The translations under genes were made by a program, and so were the position numbers. DNA of 64,000 bases from BRH-c54 sp036567945. Its GTDB lineage: Bacteria; Bacteroidota; Bacteroidia; Flavobacteriales_E; Vicingaceae. The DNA lies in contig DATCTM010000082.1 in assembly GCA_036567945.1 (NCBI GenBank), forward strand, positions 1-64,000, in the 5' to 3' direction. Within the stretch, counting starts at the first letter, position 1. Each line of letters starts with the position of its first letter. The notes under the pieces were generated by a model, which was given only the letters and a program-made list of their open reading frames with translations, was not told where the DNA came from and did not search any database. Shown here piece by piece: positions 1-9,445 of the stretch.

Positions 1-1062
1 AAAAAACTCCTTGCCGACAGCATCAAAAATGTTGAAAAAGAAAAAATTATACAAGCAGAAATTGCTGCTAAAGATGAAAAAATAAAACGACAAACTACTG
101 AAAGATATGGACTTAGTGGTGGAGTTTTAGTTTTATTATTATTCGGAAGTGTAATTTTTAAAAGATATAAAGAAAGTCAGAAGCAAAAAAAAATAATAAA
201 TACCCAAAAAGAGATAGTTGAAGCAAAAACCAAAGAAATAACCGATAGTATCAATTATGCTAAAAATATCCAAAATTCAATTTTACCAACAGAAGAAGAA
301 TTTGAATCTACCCTAAAAAATAGTTTTATTTATTACCAACCAAAAGACATTGTTGCCGGAGATTTTTATTGGATGGAGAAACTCCCTTCTAGTTCTTTCG
401 AAGGGAGTAAAACTATCTATTTTGCTGCTGCCGACTGTACCGGGCATGGAGTCCCAGGTGCTATGGTAAGCGTAGTTTGTAATGGAGCTTTAAATAGAGC
501 TATTGGAGAATACAACCTAAAACAACCGGCTGAAATTCTAAATAAAGTAAGAGAACTTGTTATTAAAACTTTTGACAGAAGTGGTGACGATTCTAAACTT
601 AGAGATGGAATGGATATCGCTTTATGCAGTTTAAAGTTTGATGATTCAACCTTAAAGAAAACTAAAACAGCAGCTAAACTACAATATGCAGGAGCAAATA
701 ACCCACTTTGGATTGTTCGCCCTATTAACAACCTCGAACATCAAGCTTTGAACTTTGAACTTATTGAGATTAAAGCCGATAAACAACCTATTGGAAGACA
801 TTTCAGACAAAATGATTTTACCAACCATACTGTTAGTTTACAAAAAGGAGATACCATTTACATCTTTACTGACGGATATGCTGACCAGTTTGGTGGACCA
901 AAGGGTAAAAAAATGATGTATAAACCTTTTAAAGAATTTTTACTTTCTGTACAAAATAAAAATATGCAAGAACAAAAAATAGCTGTTCAAAATCACTTTA
1001 ACGAATGGAAAGGAGATTTAGAACAAGTTGATGATGTTTGTATTATTGGAGTGCGGATATAG
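1..1062 (+). CDS. SpoIIE/PP2C family protein phosphatase, C-terminal part (5' end outside window)
   Basis: The frame is open from base 1, so this is the 3' part of a longer gene. It encodes a coiled-coil segment, one membrane helix (about bases 103-160), a second charged coiled coil carrying the linker EITDSINYAKNIQNSILP, and then a complete SpoIIE-type serine phosphatase domain. Metal-binding acidic motifs are visible: AGDFYW, ADCTGHGVPGA, RDGMDIALC, FTDGYADQFGG and QVDDVCIIG. The family removes phosphate from Ser or Thr, classically on anti-sigma-factor antagonists. The helix places the catalytic domain on the cytoplasmic side. An ATG at 373 lies inside the phosphatase domain and is not the true start. 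By analogy with the next two genes the missing N-terminus probably carries TPRs; that is inference. Confidence 0.9.
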   Translation, partial: KKLLADSIKNVEKEKIIQAEIAAKDEKIKRQTTERYGLSGGVLVLLLFGSVIFKRYKESQKQKKIINTQKEIVEAKTKEITDSINYAKNIQNSILPTEEEFESTLKNSFIYYQPKDIVAGDFYWMEKLPSSSFEGSKTIYFAAADCTGHGVPGAMVSVVCNGALNRAIGEYNLKQPAEILNKVRELVIKTFDRSGDDSKLRDGMDIALCSLKFDDSTLKKTKTAAKLQYAGANNPLWIVRPINNLEHQALNFELIEIKADKQPIGRHFRQNDFTNHTVSLQKGDTIYIFTDGYADQFGGPKGKKMMYKPFKEFLLSVQNKNMQEQKIAVQNHFNEWKGDLEQVDDVCIIGVRI

Positions 1063-1082
1063 ATAAATCAGGTGATACAAAA

Positions 1083-2990
1083 ATGAATAAATTAATTTTA
1101 TACCTCATAATACTTTTTAATTGTCAATTTACACTTGCTTCAAAGTTGAGTGATAAATTAATTATTGCTAATGAAGTTTACTATTCAAACCCTGATTCTT
1201 CTTATGTAATTTGTAAAGAATTAGAAAAAATAGAATCAAAAACTAATACCGAATTAGCTGAAATTTATATATGTCAATCTCGATATTTAATTTTAAAAAC
1301 AAAATTTGATGAGGCCTCTATTATTTTAACAAAAACAATAAAACTTTTAGAGAAAGAAAACAATTTATCATTATTGGCAAAATGTTATTCTCTAAAAAGC
1401 ATTTTATTAAATAGAGTTTCCAATTTTGAACAAGCACTCTTTCATCAAAAAAAAGCTATTTCACTTTATACTAAAGCAAAAGATACTACAGGAATAATAA
1501 GCTCCTTAACAAATATAAGTTTAGATTACTTAGATAGAAATGAGAATGATTCTGCTTTGTATTACTTATCCAAGCTGAAGAGGTTTGATGATAAAATGAA
1601 AGAAAAAAGTAAATATTTCTTTCATCAAAACTTTGGTAAATACTATTTTAATGTTAGAAATTATGATGAAGCAATAAAAGAATACAATAAAGCCCTATCA
1701 ATAGCCAATAAACACGAGATGATAGACAGCAAAACAACTTGCTTAACCTTAATAGCCATTACTCACTTAAATCTCAAACAATATACTAAAGCAGAGTCAA
1801 CATTACTTGAAAGCATAGCTATTGCTAATAATAACAATTTATTACACGAAGCTAACGAAGCTTATATTGTATTAATTGAACTTTATGAAAAACAAGAACG
1901 TTTTAAAAAAGCGTTGGAAATTAAAAAGCTAAACGATAAAATTGAAAAAGAAATATTTACCATTGAAAAAATAAACAAAATCAATGAGATTGAAACTAGA
2001 CTTAGACTATCAGAAAAAGAACAAATAATTACACAACAAGAATTAAAAATAAAAAAAGAACAACTTAATACGCTTGAAGCAAAATCAAAAATATCACAAC
2101 TTATCTACTTCATTTTGTTATGCATTATAATTATTTTTTTTATAATAATTATATTTATACGGGCTAAAAAATTAACCAATAAAATTAAAGCACAAAAACT
2201 ATTGCTTGAGGTAAAAAGTAAAGAAGTTACCGATAGTATTAAGTATGCTAAACGAATACAGTCGGCAATTTTACCTTCCTCTAAAACCATAAAAGAATAC
2301 CTTCCTAATTCATTTATATTTTACAAACCAAAAGATATAGTTGCAGGAGATTTCTATTGGTTGGAAAGTAAAAATGATACAATATTATTCGCTGTAGCAG
2401 ATTGTACCGGACACGGAGTTCCCGGAGCAATGGTAAGTGTAATATGTAACAATGGACTAAACAGAAGTGTAAGAGAATACGGACTAATTAACCCAAGTGA
2501 TATTCTAAATAAAACTCGTGAAATTGTAATTTCAGAATTTGATAAAAGTGATGAAGACGTTAGAGATGGAATGGATATAGCTTTATGCAGTATAAAGTAT
2601 AAAGTTGAAAGTAAAAAGTCACAAACAACTACAATTTTGCAATATGCAGGTGCTAATAATCCACTTTGGATTGTTAGAAACCATGAACTGATAGATATTA
2701 GACCTGACAAACAACCTATAGGAAAACATTTTAAAAATTCATCCTTTACACCTCACTCAATAGAACTAAAAAAAGGAGATACTATTTACATTTTTTCTGA
2801 TGGATATGCCGATCAGTTTGGTGGACCAAAAGGTAAAAAGTTTATGTATAAGCCCTTTAAGAATCTACTTTTATCTATTCAAGATAAAGATATGGACGAC
2901 CAAAAAGAAATATTAGAACAGCGTTTTAACGAATGGAAAGGAGACCTAGAACAAGTTGACGATGTTTGTGTAATTGGTGTTAGGATATAA
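1083..2990 (+). CDS. TPR-sensor SpoIIE family protein phosphatase
   Basis: About 635 residues. It starts with a hydrophobic export signal, followed by TPR-type helical repeats (about 20-300), a coiled coil, a single membrane helix (about 338-361), a second coiled coil with the linker DSIKYAKRIQSAILP, and a SpoIIE/PP2C domain (about 400-635) with the metal-binding motifs ADCTGHGVPGA, RDGMDIALC, FSDGYADQFGG and QVDDVCVIG. The layout suggests a periplasmic TPR sensor driving a cytoplasmic Ser/Thr phosphatase. The ATG at 1083 was chosen because the signal peptide begins there; an upstream in-frame start at 1038 would add 15 polar residues and overlap the previous gene. The gene lies 20 bp after the preceding paralogue and probably shares its transcript. 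Substrate unknown. Confidence 0.92.
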   Translation: MNKLILYLIILFNCQFTLASKLSDKLIIANEVYYSNPDSSYVICKELEKIESKTNTELAEIYICQSRYLILKTKFDEASIILTKTIKLLEKENNLSLLAKCYSLKSILLNRVSNFEQALFHQKKAISLYTKAKDTTGIISSLTNISLDYLDRNENDSALYYLSKLKRFDDKMKEKSKYFFHQNFGKYYFNVRNYDEAIKEYNKALSIANKHEMIDSKTTCLTLIAITHLNLKQYTKAESTLLESIAIANNNNLLHEANEAYIVLIELYEKQERFKKALEIKKLNDKIEKEIFTIEKINKINEIETRLRLSEKEQIITQQELKIKKEQLNTLEAKSKISQLIYFILLCIIIIFFIIIIFIRAKKLTNKIKAQKLLLEVKSKEVTDSIKYAKRIQSAILPSSKTIKEYLPNSFIFYKPKDIVAGDFYWLESKNDTILFAVADCTGHGVPGAMVSVICNNGLNRSVREYGLINPSDILNKTREIVISEFDKSDEDVRDGMDIALCSIKYKVESKKSQTTTILQYAGANNPLWIVRNHELIDIRPDKQPIGKHFKNSSFTPHSIELKKGDTIYIFSDGYADQFGGPKGKKFMYKPFKNLLLSIQDKDMDDQKEILEQRFNEWKGDLEQVDDVCVIGVRI

Positions 2991-3080
2991 TGCAAAGTTT
3001 ATCCCACGCTTTTCTAAAAAAACGATTGAATGCGAACACAATAGAGCGTAAAAAAATCATTATAGTTTAAAATATATTTA

Positions 3081-3088
3081 TATTTTTG
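3081..3088 (+). promoter_or_regulatory. Bacteroidota -7 element TATTTTTG for the third SpoIIE gene
   Basis: Exact match to TAnnTTTG. It implies transcription starting near 3095, downstream of the TTG at 3086 and upstream of the ATG at 3110, so it supports the ATG and a separate promoter for this paralogue. No -33 element assigned. Confidence 0.55.
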
Positions 3089-3109
3089 AATAGTAAATTA
3101 ATTTTTAAG

Positions 3110-5173
3110 ATGAAAAAAGTATTTCAATTTTTTAGACCAATTGGATTTATCCTACTTTTTTCGATACTCTTTTTTTCATCAAAAAATCCATTAAAAGCCG
3201 CTGCGAAAATAGATTCGTTAATGAATCAAATTCATACACAAAAAGAAGACACCAATAAACTTAACACCTATTTTTTAATAATTAATTATTATAGTAAAAA
3301 TAGTGATAGTGATTCAATCATAAGTTATTCCAGAAAAGCTGCTTATCTAGCTAAAAAACTAACTAATGAGGATAAACTTGGAGATGCTTTTTTTTGGTTA
3401 GGTTCCGGTTTTCAACGCCAATCTGAATACGATAGCTCTTTTTTCTATTTAAAAAAAGCTCTTGATCTTCATATAAAAGTAAACAGTATTTCAGATATAG
3501 CTTATGATTGGCTACTTATTGGAAACATCTATTATTATAATAAATTTCCGAATAAAGCTTTAACCACTTATAAAAAAGCACTCAAAAATTTTGAACAAAT
3601 TCAGGATATTGGTGGTATTGCTAATTGTTTGATTAATATTTCTGTTATGTATCAAGAGCTTCAAAACAATATTGAAGCATTAAAATATGCAAAAAAAGCC
3701 TATGCATTATTTGAGTCTTCTCCGGCTGCTATTGATGGTCAAATTGTATGTCTAAATACAATGTCAACTATTCTAAAAAATCTTTATGAAAAATCCGTTA
3801 ACAAAAATGAATCGGAGAGTATTACTTATTTAGAAAAGTCTCTCGAGTATATAAAAAAAGCAGAAAAATTATCCTATAAAATAAATAATTATAATAGATT
3901 AAGTGGTGCTCAATTAGTAATGGCAGAATTATTTATGCTAAAGAAAGACTATAAGAATGCCTTAAGTATTTTAGACACCACTCATCAATATGTTCTACTA
4001 AGTAAATCGTTAGAAACTCAAAACAATGCATATAAATTGTATGCTCAAATTTATGACTCCCTTCGCCAACACGACAAAGCGTATTTTTATCTAAAAAAGC
4101 ATATTATAATTGAAGATTCCATTAAAAAAAATGAAGCTATTGATAAAATAAATGATTTGGAAAAAGAAATTGAAAAAATTAAAACTCAAAACCAAGTAAA
4201 CAATTTAAAACAAATACAAAAATCGAAAGATTTAATCATTACTTTTTCTTTATCAGGTATTTTCTTATTGCTAGTTATTTCTTTTTTAATTTATTATGCC
4301 TACCGAAATAAAAAAACCATAAATGTAAATTTGGAAAAACAAAAAAAATTAGTGGAGGAAAAAAATAAAGAAATAACTGATAGTATTCGGTATGCTAAAC
4401 GGATACAGTCTGCAATTTTACCTGCCAATAAAATAATAAATGAATGGTTACCTGAAAACTTTATTTTATACCAACCTAAGGACGTAGTAAGTGGTGATTT
4501 TTATTGGTTAGAGAGTCCTCTCTCAAAAAAGAAGTTAGATGATACTACTGTATTATTCGCTGCAGCCGATTGTACCGGACATGGAGTTCCAGGAGCAATG
4601 GTAAGTGTGGTATGTAATAATGCTTTAAACAGAAGTGTTCGAGAGTATTCATTAACTGAACCTGGAAAAATTCTAGATAAAATTCAAGAAATAGTTGTCC
4701 AAGAATTTGAAAAATCGGACGAAGAAGTAAAAGACGGAATGGACATTGCTCTTTGTAGCCTCCAACTTTCGGAGAATTATACTACGCTGCAATATGCAGG
4801 AGCGAACAATCCCCTGTGGATAATTAAGCCCATTTCAAACAAACTCAAACCTCAAACATTGAGCTTTGAACTTATAGAATATAAAGGCAATAAACAACCC
4901 ATAGGAAAAGTAGATTACCCTCAACCATTCACTAATCATACTATTAAGCTCGAAAAAGGAGATAGCATTTACATTTTTACAGACGGATATGCTGACCAAT
5001 TTGGTGGCCCAAAAAATAAAAAAATGATGTATAAACCTTTTAAAGAACTGTTACTTTCCATTCAACAAAAAAGTATGCAAGAACAAAGAATAATCTTAGA
5101 ACAGCATTTTCAAAATTGGAAAGGAGACTTAGAACAAGTTGATGATGTTTGTGTAATTGGAGTACGTATCTAA
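3110..5173 (+). CDS. TPR-sensor SpoIIE family protein phosphatase
   Basis: 687 residues from the ATG at 3110. A TTG eight codons upstream overlaps the -7 box and is unlikely to be translated. The protein has an N-terminal signal or anchor, TPR-like repeats (about 40-340), a coiled coil, one membrane helix (about 374-398), the linker DSIRYAKRIQSAILP, and a SpoIIE domain (about 440-687) with ADCTGHGVPGA, KDGMDIALC, FTDGYADQFGG and QVDDVCVIG. It is a close paralogue of the two genes before it, with a catalytic half far more alike than the sensor half. It converges on the fourth SpoIIE gene with only 37 bp between stop codons and no obvious terminator hairpin. Role: probable envelope-signal-driven Ser/Thr phosphatase, target unknown. 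Confidence 0.92.
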   Translation: MKKVFQFFRPIGFILLFSILFFSSKNPLKAAAKIDSLMNQIHTQKEDTNKLNTYFLIINYYSKNSDSDSIISYSRKAAYLAKKLTNEDKLGDAFFWLGSGFQRQSEYDSSFFYLKKALDLHIKVNSISDIAYDWLLIGNIYYYNKFPNKALTTYKKALKNFEQIQDIGGIANCLINISVMYQELQNNIEALKYAKKAYALFESSPAAIDGQIVCLNTMSTILKNLYEKSVNKNESESITYLEKSLEYIKKAEKLSYKINNYNRLSGAQLVMAELFMLKKDYKNALSILDTTHQYVLLSKSLETQNNAYKLYAQIYDSLRQHDKAYFYLKKHIIIEDSIKKNEAIDKINDLEKEIEKIKTQNQVNNLKQIQKSKDLIITFSLSGIFLLLVISFLIYYAYRNKKTINVNLEKQKKLVEEKNKEITDSIRYAKRIQSAILPANKIINEWLPENFILYQPKDVVSGDFYWLESPLSKKKLDDTTVLFAAADCTGHGVPGAMVSVVCNNALNRSVREYSLTEPGKILDKIQEIVVQEFEKSDEEVKDGMDIALCSLQLSENYTTLQYAGANNPLWIIKPISNKLKPQTLSFELIEYKGNKQPIGKVDYPQPFTNHTIKLEKGDSIYIFTDGYADQFGGPKNKKMMYKPFKELLLSIQQKSMQEQRIILEQHFQNWKGDLEQVDDVCVIGVRI

Positions 5174-5210
5174 TATTTTTTTGACAATACTTTCTTTTAA
5201 TCTCTACTAT

Positions 5211-8200
5211 CTATCCTACTCTACTTCCTATAATGATTACATCATCTATTTGCTCCAAACTGCCTTTCCACTCGGTAAATGTTTTTTGAAGTATTTCTTT
5301 TTGTTTCTCCATGGTCTGAGTATTAATAGCTAGCAGAAGTTCCTTAAACTGTTTGTAACGAAATTTCTTTCCGTGTGTACCTCCAAATTGATCGGCAAAA
5401 CCATCGGAAAATAAATATACGATGTCTCCCTCATGTAGTTTGAAAGAATGATTGGTAAATTGTTTTACCTCATCTGTATAATTACCAATAGGAAACCTGT
5501 CTGCTTTAACTTCATAAAGTTTTAATCCTGTTTCACTTTCTATATTTACCTCAACACCTTCTATATTATGTTGTGAAACTATATATAAGGGATTATAAGC
5601 TCCTGCAAATTCTAACACTTTGTTTTGTGTATTAAAAACACAAAGCGAAATATCCATTCCGTCTTTAATATTAGTTTGCTCAGCACTTTGTCGTAAAGTT
5701 TCCGAAACACCTTTATTCAAATAATTCAAAATTTCGGCTGGAGATGTCACATGATATTCACCAACAATTTTATCCAATAAATTGTGTCCTATAATACTCA
5801 TGAAAGCTCCCGGAACTCCATGTCCGGTACAATCTGCTGCTGCAAAGAGAACAACATTTCCACCTTCTGGAGAGTTGGGGAGAATTTGCATCCAATAAAA
5901 ATCACCACTTACTATATCTTTGGGATTAAACAACACAAAAGTATTTTTTAGAGATTGAGAAAACTCTTCCTCAGAAGGTAAAATAGCATCCTGAATTCTC
6001 TTAGCATAATTGATACTATCAATTATATCCTTGTTTTTCATTTCAATCTCTTTACTTTTTTGAACCACTTCGGCAGTACGTTCTTTTACTTTTTCCTCCA
6101 GCACATGTTTTTCCTTAATCAATGCTTTTTCTCTAAATTTTATCACCACAACAATAGTAATAACAAGAATTACAACACATAAAGCAATAAACCACCACTG
6201 TTGCCAAAATGGAGGTGTAATTACAAAATTATATGTTGTTGGGATAGTGTTCCAAACTCCATTATTATTAGAGGCAATTACTTTGAAGGTATATTTTCCG
6301 GGAGGTAATGGTGAATAAGTTACAAATGTTTGTTTGGTTATTGGTCTCCAATCTTCATCTAACCCTTCTAACATGTATTTGTAATTTACCGCTTCAGGGT
6401 TAGTCATACAAATGCTATTGTAATAAAAAGCAACAGCTTTTTCTCTATAACTCAACTCTATTCCATCTGCTAAAGCTCTTTCTTCTAAGTTTACCATCAG
6501 TTTATTAATGAAGGTAATTGGTTCTAACAAATTTTGTTGCTCATACTTTTTGTTGAGATGTATTAACCCTTCAATGGTTCCAAACCATAAATCACCGGCA
6601 TTATCTTTATATGTCGCGTTTAATTTAGATTCAATACCCTTATACCCCATTTTATTGGTATAGGTATAAAATTGTTGCTGTTTTTTATCGTATTTGTTCA
6701 ATCCTTTATTGGTCCCTACCCATATATTATCTTCATTATCTATATTGATAAACGAAATGTAATTAGACAACATTCCATCTTTCACAGTAATTTCTTGTAT
6801 AATTTTTTTACCATTAAAAACCAAAATACCTTTTCCATCTGTCCCTATCCAAAGATTCCCTTCATTATCTTCTATCATACATACAGCAGTAAACTGCTTT
6901 TCTAATTTAATCTTTTGAATTTCAGCTCCATCAATTTTACTCAATCCTTTATCTTTTGCTCCCACCCAAAGCACATTATTTTTATCGGTATATAAACAAG
7001 AAATATCATTTCCTCCTAAACCGTGAGATTGAGAAAGTCTGTCTGCCAACTGATTTTCAACTTCATAATAGACTAAGCCATCTGTTGTACCAACCCATAG
7101 GTTATTTGATTTATCTACTTCTAAAGCTGTAATAAATGGTTGACTCATAAAAGCATTGATGCGGTAATTACTTTGAAATCGTTTACTTTTGGGATTATAC
7201 TCTAACATTCCGCCCCCCCAAGTTCCTATCCACAAATTGTCTTTTTTATCTTTTTTGATAAAACGAATATCAGTATAAAACAATCCATTATTTTCGTTGA
7301 ATTGCTGTTTTAATGTTAGCTTATCGTTCGTTTTACTAAAAACACTAATCCCAGCTCCTGTTCCTATCCAAAAATTACCGTTTTTATCTTGCTGAATAGC
7401 TTTTGTTTGTTCATTTAATAATCCTTCATTCTTACCATAGCTTACTAGCTGAAAACCTTTAAAAATAAGTAACCCTGTTTCTTTACTTCCAATTAATAAA
7501 TTTCCTTCTCTATCCACTGCAAAACTTCTAATATTATTGTCGAACAGACCTTTATCTTTATTAATAGTTATGATTTGCTCTTCATTTATCATTGATATTC
7601 CTCCTCCCCAAGTACCTATCCAGCAGTTGCCTTTTAAATCTTCAGTAATGGTAGTTATCCAATTGGAGGCAATACCATCTCGCATAAAGTCATAAATCTT
7701 AAATTCGTGAGCAGCTGTATATCGGTACAATCCTCCATTGTATGTTCCTAACCATAAATCACCATTACTTGCCTCATACATACAGGTAATTTGAAAATAA
7801 TTAGACATTCCTTCTATCTGAAAATTGCTGAATTCATCTTTTTGTGATTGATATTGCTTTATCCCCACATCAGTAACAAAACAGGAATTCCCATTTTTTA
7901 AACTCAATACCTGATATACAATATCACTTACCCCATCCTGACCTTTGTATTGTTTAATTTTTAACGAATCTTTATTAATTTCATAAGGATTAAGCACCTG
8001 AATAGCTCCTTCTTTATATGTCCCTATCCACAGACTACCATTTTTAGTAAAAGAAAATGAGGTTATATCTGCCTGAAAATTAAAAATAATACTTGCTTTT
8101 CCTTGTTGAATTAAAGAGACTCCTCCTCCTTCATGACCAACCCATAAATTCCCTAACGTATCTAATATCAGTGATTTTACTCCACCTTCAGCTAACCCAT

Positions 8201-8444
8201 CTTCAGTAGAAAAATTGGTAAACTCCTTACCATCAAAAGCAGAAAGACCGCTTGCTGTACCTAACCAAAGTTTACCTTTTTTATCTTGAGTTATAGCATA
8301 AACTCCCGACTGAGCCAAACCTTCTTTTACACTGTAATTGTCAAAATGATAATGTTGGGCAACAATAAAATTGGTAAGCAATATAAATAAACTGCTTACT
8401 AAGAATCGAAATATCCTTTTTTGACAACTAGTTATAAACTTCAA
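5211..8444 (-). CDS. Beta-propeller / Y_Y_Y / SpoIIE phosphatase fusion
   Basis: 1077 residues. Signal peptide (1-29), then many two-component-regulator-propeller repeats (about 35-640), recognisable by recurring LWIGT, LWVGT and NGNFWIGTG-like motifs; a Y_Y_Y domain (about 655-735); a membrane helix (about 745-770); a coiled coil with DSINYAKRIQDAILP; and a SpoIIE domain (about 830-1077) with DCTGHGVPGAFMS, KDGMDISLC, FSDGFADQFGG and QIDDVIIIG. This is the architecture of hybrid two-component sensors, with phosphatase output in place of a histidine kinase. The start is TTG at 8444: it gives a good signal peptide and a stop codon lies just upstream in frame. Ligand and target are not inferable from sequence. 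Confidence 0.9.
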   Translation of the reverse strand: MKFITSCQKRIFRFLVSSLFILLTNFIVAQHYHFDNYSVKEGLAQSGVYAITQDKKGKLWLGTASGLSAFDGKEFTNFSTEDGLAEGGVKSLILDTLGNLWVGHEGGGVSLIQQGKASIIFNFQADITSFSFTKNGSLWIGTYKEGAIQVLNPYEINKDSLKIKQYKGQDGVSDIVYQVLSLKNGNSCFVTDVGIKQYQSQKDEFSNFQIEGMSNYFQITCMYEASNGDLWLGTYNGGLYRYTAAHEFKIYDFMRDGIASNWITTITEDLKGNCWIGTWGGGISMINEEQIITINKDKGLFDNNIRSFAVDREGNLLIGSKETGLLIFKGFQLVSYGKNEGLLNEQTKAIQQDKNGNFWIGTGAGISVFSKTNDKLTLKQQFNENNGLFYTDIRFIKKDKKDNLWIGTWGGGMLEYNPKSKRFQSNYRINAFMSQPFITALEVDKSNNLWVGTTDGLVYYEVENQLADRLSQSHGLGGNDISCLYTDKNNVLWVGAKDKGLSKIDGAEIQKIKLEKQFTAVCMIEDNEGNLWIGTDGKGILVFNGKKIIQEITVKDGMLSNYISFINIDNEDNIWVGTNKGLNKYDKKQQQFYTYTNKMGYKGIESKLNATYKDNAGDLWFGTIEGLIHLNKKYEQQNLLEPITFINKLMVNLEERALADGIELSYREKAVAFYYNSICMTNPEAVNYKYMLEGLDEDWRPITKQTFVTYSPLPPGKYTFKVIASNNNGVWNTIPTTYNFVITPPFWQQWWFIALCVVILVITIVVVIKFREKALIKEKHVLEEKVKERTAEVVQKSKEIEMKNKDIIDSINYAKRIQDAILPSEEEFSQSLKNTFVLFNPKDIVSGDFYWMQILPNSPEGGNVVLFAAADCTGHGVPGAFMSIIGHNLLDKIVGEYHVTSPAEILNYLNKGVSETLRQSAEQTNIKDGMDISLCVFNTQNKVLEFAGAYNPLYIVSQHNIEGVEVNIESETGLKLYEVKADRFPIGNYTDEVKQFTNHSFKLHEGDIVYLFSDGFADQFGGTHGKKFRYKQFKELLLAINTQTMEKQKEILQKTFTEWKGSLEQIDDVIIIGSRVG

Positions 8445-8474
8445 TTTATGAAACTATTAGAATAAAATACAAAC

Positions 8475-8482
8475 CAAAAATA
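8475..8482 (-). promoter_or_regulatory. -7 element TATTTTTG (minus strand) for propeller-SpoIIE gene
   Basis: The plus strand reads CAAAAATA, an exact reverse match to TAnnTTTG, 31 bp upstream of the TTG start at 8444. The surrounding sequence is strongly AT-rich. No -33 assigned. Confidence 0.5.
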
Positions 8483-8547
8483 CAATAAAGAATAAGATTA
8501 TCAACTGATTAGAACAAAGTTTTAATAAACATATTATTAACTAATCC

Positions 8548-9375
8548 TTAAAAATACAACCAATAAAAGTTAGTAGTACCATTACTATTGAACTCTACTG
8601 TAGGTAATGGAAATTTCAAAAATCCAAAAGTTCCTAAAACCATATTAGCGAACTTACTTTTAGTTTTTATACGAGTTAAATCAATATCTAATGAAAGATA
8701 ATATTGGCGTTTACGCTCAATATCAGGAAAAGCATTATTGTTAAACGCTCCTAACATTCCATCAGCTCCATAACCAATAGCAATATTAAACCATTTAGGG
8801 AATTTAGTTTCTTCACTTAAAAATGAGGCAATATTAGCACTCATCCAATAAGTTTGTCCGTTATAGTCTTTTAACATATTTTGAGCTAAATTTTCACCTA
8901 GTAAGTTTGGGCGTTTTTCCGAATATTCAGTTTGATGAAAAGAATATTTAAGTAATACTCGTTGTTCTTGCCATGCCAATTGCTGAGCTATAAAAAATCC
9001 AGATCCGGCAGTATTTACAGCTACATCTCCCCAAGAAAATCCCCAATCGGATGAAAAACCGTCAAAAACTTCCACGGAAGTTAGAAGAAATAACCCCAAC
9101 GTTCCGCCATACCACACCGATTTTTTCTCACTTACTCCACTCCATTTTAAAGCTTCATAACCGGCAAACCCAACATAATAAGCCGTAACTCCATGACCGA
9201 TTTTATCCATTTGGAGCCACTCGTCATTATCATTAAAAAAGTGAAACGAAGAACTAGGAACATCTTTATACCAAAGCGTATAAAGTCCTGTCATTGCAGT
9301 AGTATAACCAACCGTTTCTGCTACAATAACCGTTTTTAATCTTTTATTATTAATAGTATCCTGTTGAGCAAACAA
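8548..9375 (-). CDS. DUF2279 (YfiM-like) periplasmic/envelope protein
   Basis: 275 residues from the only conventional start codon (TTG at 9375). It resembles the DUF2279/YfiM family: an N-terminal hydrophobic segment, the conserved stretch DKIGHGVTAYYVGFAGYEAL, and aromatic-rich segments. Function unknown; probably envelope-associated. The frame stays open upstream to 9438 and encodes a convincing signal peptide (hydrophobic core QFFILAIVFSVSN, then LFAQQ), but that stretch has no ATG, GTG or TTG. Translation may begin at ATT 9429 or ATC 9432, just after an AGGA, or an ATG may have been lost. The gene follows the PorE-like gene by about 15-70 bp and is probably co-transcribed with it. Confidence 0.75.
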   Translation of the reverse strand: MFAQQDTINNKRLKTVIVAETVGYTTAMTGLYTLWYKDVPSSSFHFFNDNDEWLQMDKIGHGVTAYYVGFAGYEALKWSGVSEKKSVWYGGTLGLFLLTSVEVFDGFSSDWGFSWGDVAVNTAGSGFFIAQQLAWQEQRVLLKYSFHQTEYSEKRPNLLGENLAQNMLKDYNGQTYWMSANIASFLSEETKFPKWFNIAIGYGADGMLGAFNNNAFPDIERKRQYYLSLDIDLTRIKTKSKFANMVLGTFGFLKFPLPTVEFNSNGTTNFYWLYF

Positions 9376-9445
9376 TCGGTTGCTTACTGAAAATACTATC
9401 GCTAATATGAAAAATTGGTATTTAGTAATGATTCCTGATTATTAG

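Noticed and set aside
417..731. Open frame of 104 codons antisense to the first SpoIIE gene
   Set aside because: It mirrors a conserved catalytic domain; similar antisense frames recur in the paralogues (e.g. 2354-2710), as expected from codon bias, with no protein-family signature.
5211..8444. Reading the propeller gene as a hybrid two-component histidine kinase
   Set aside because: No HisKA, HATPase or receiver domain; the C-terminus is a clear SpoIIE phosphatase.
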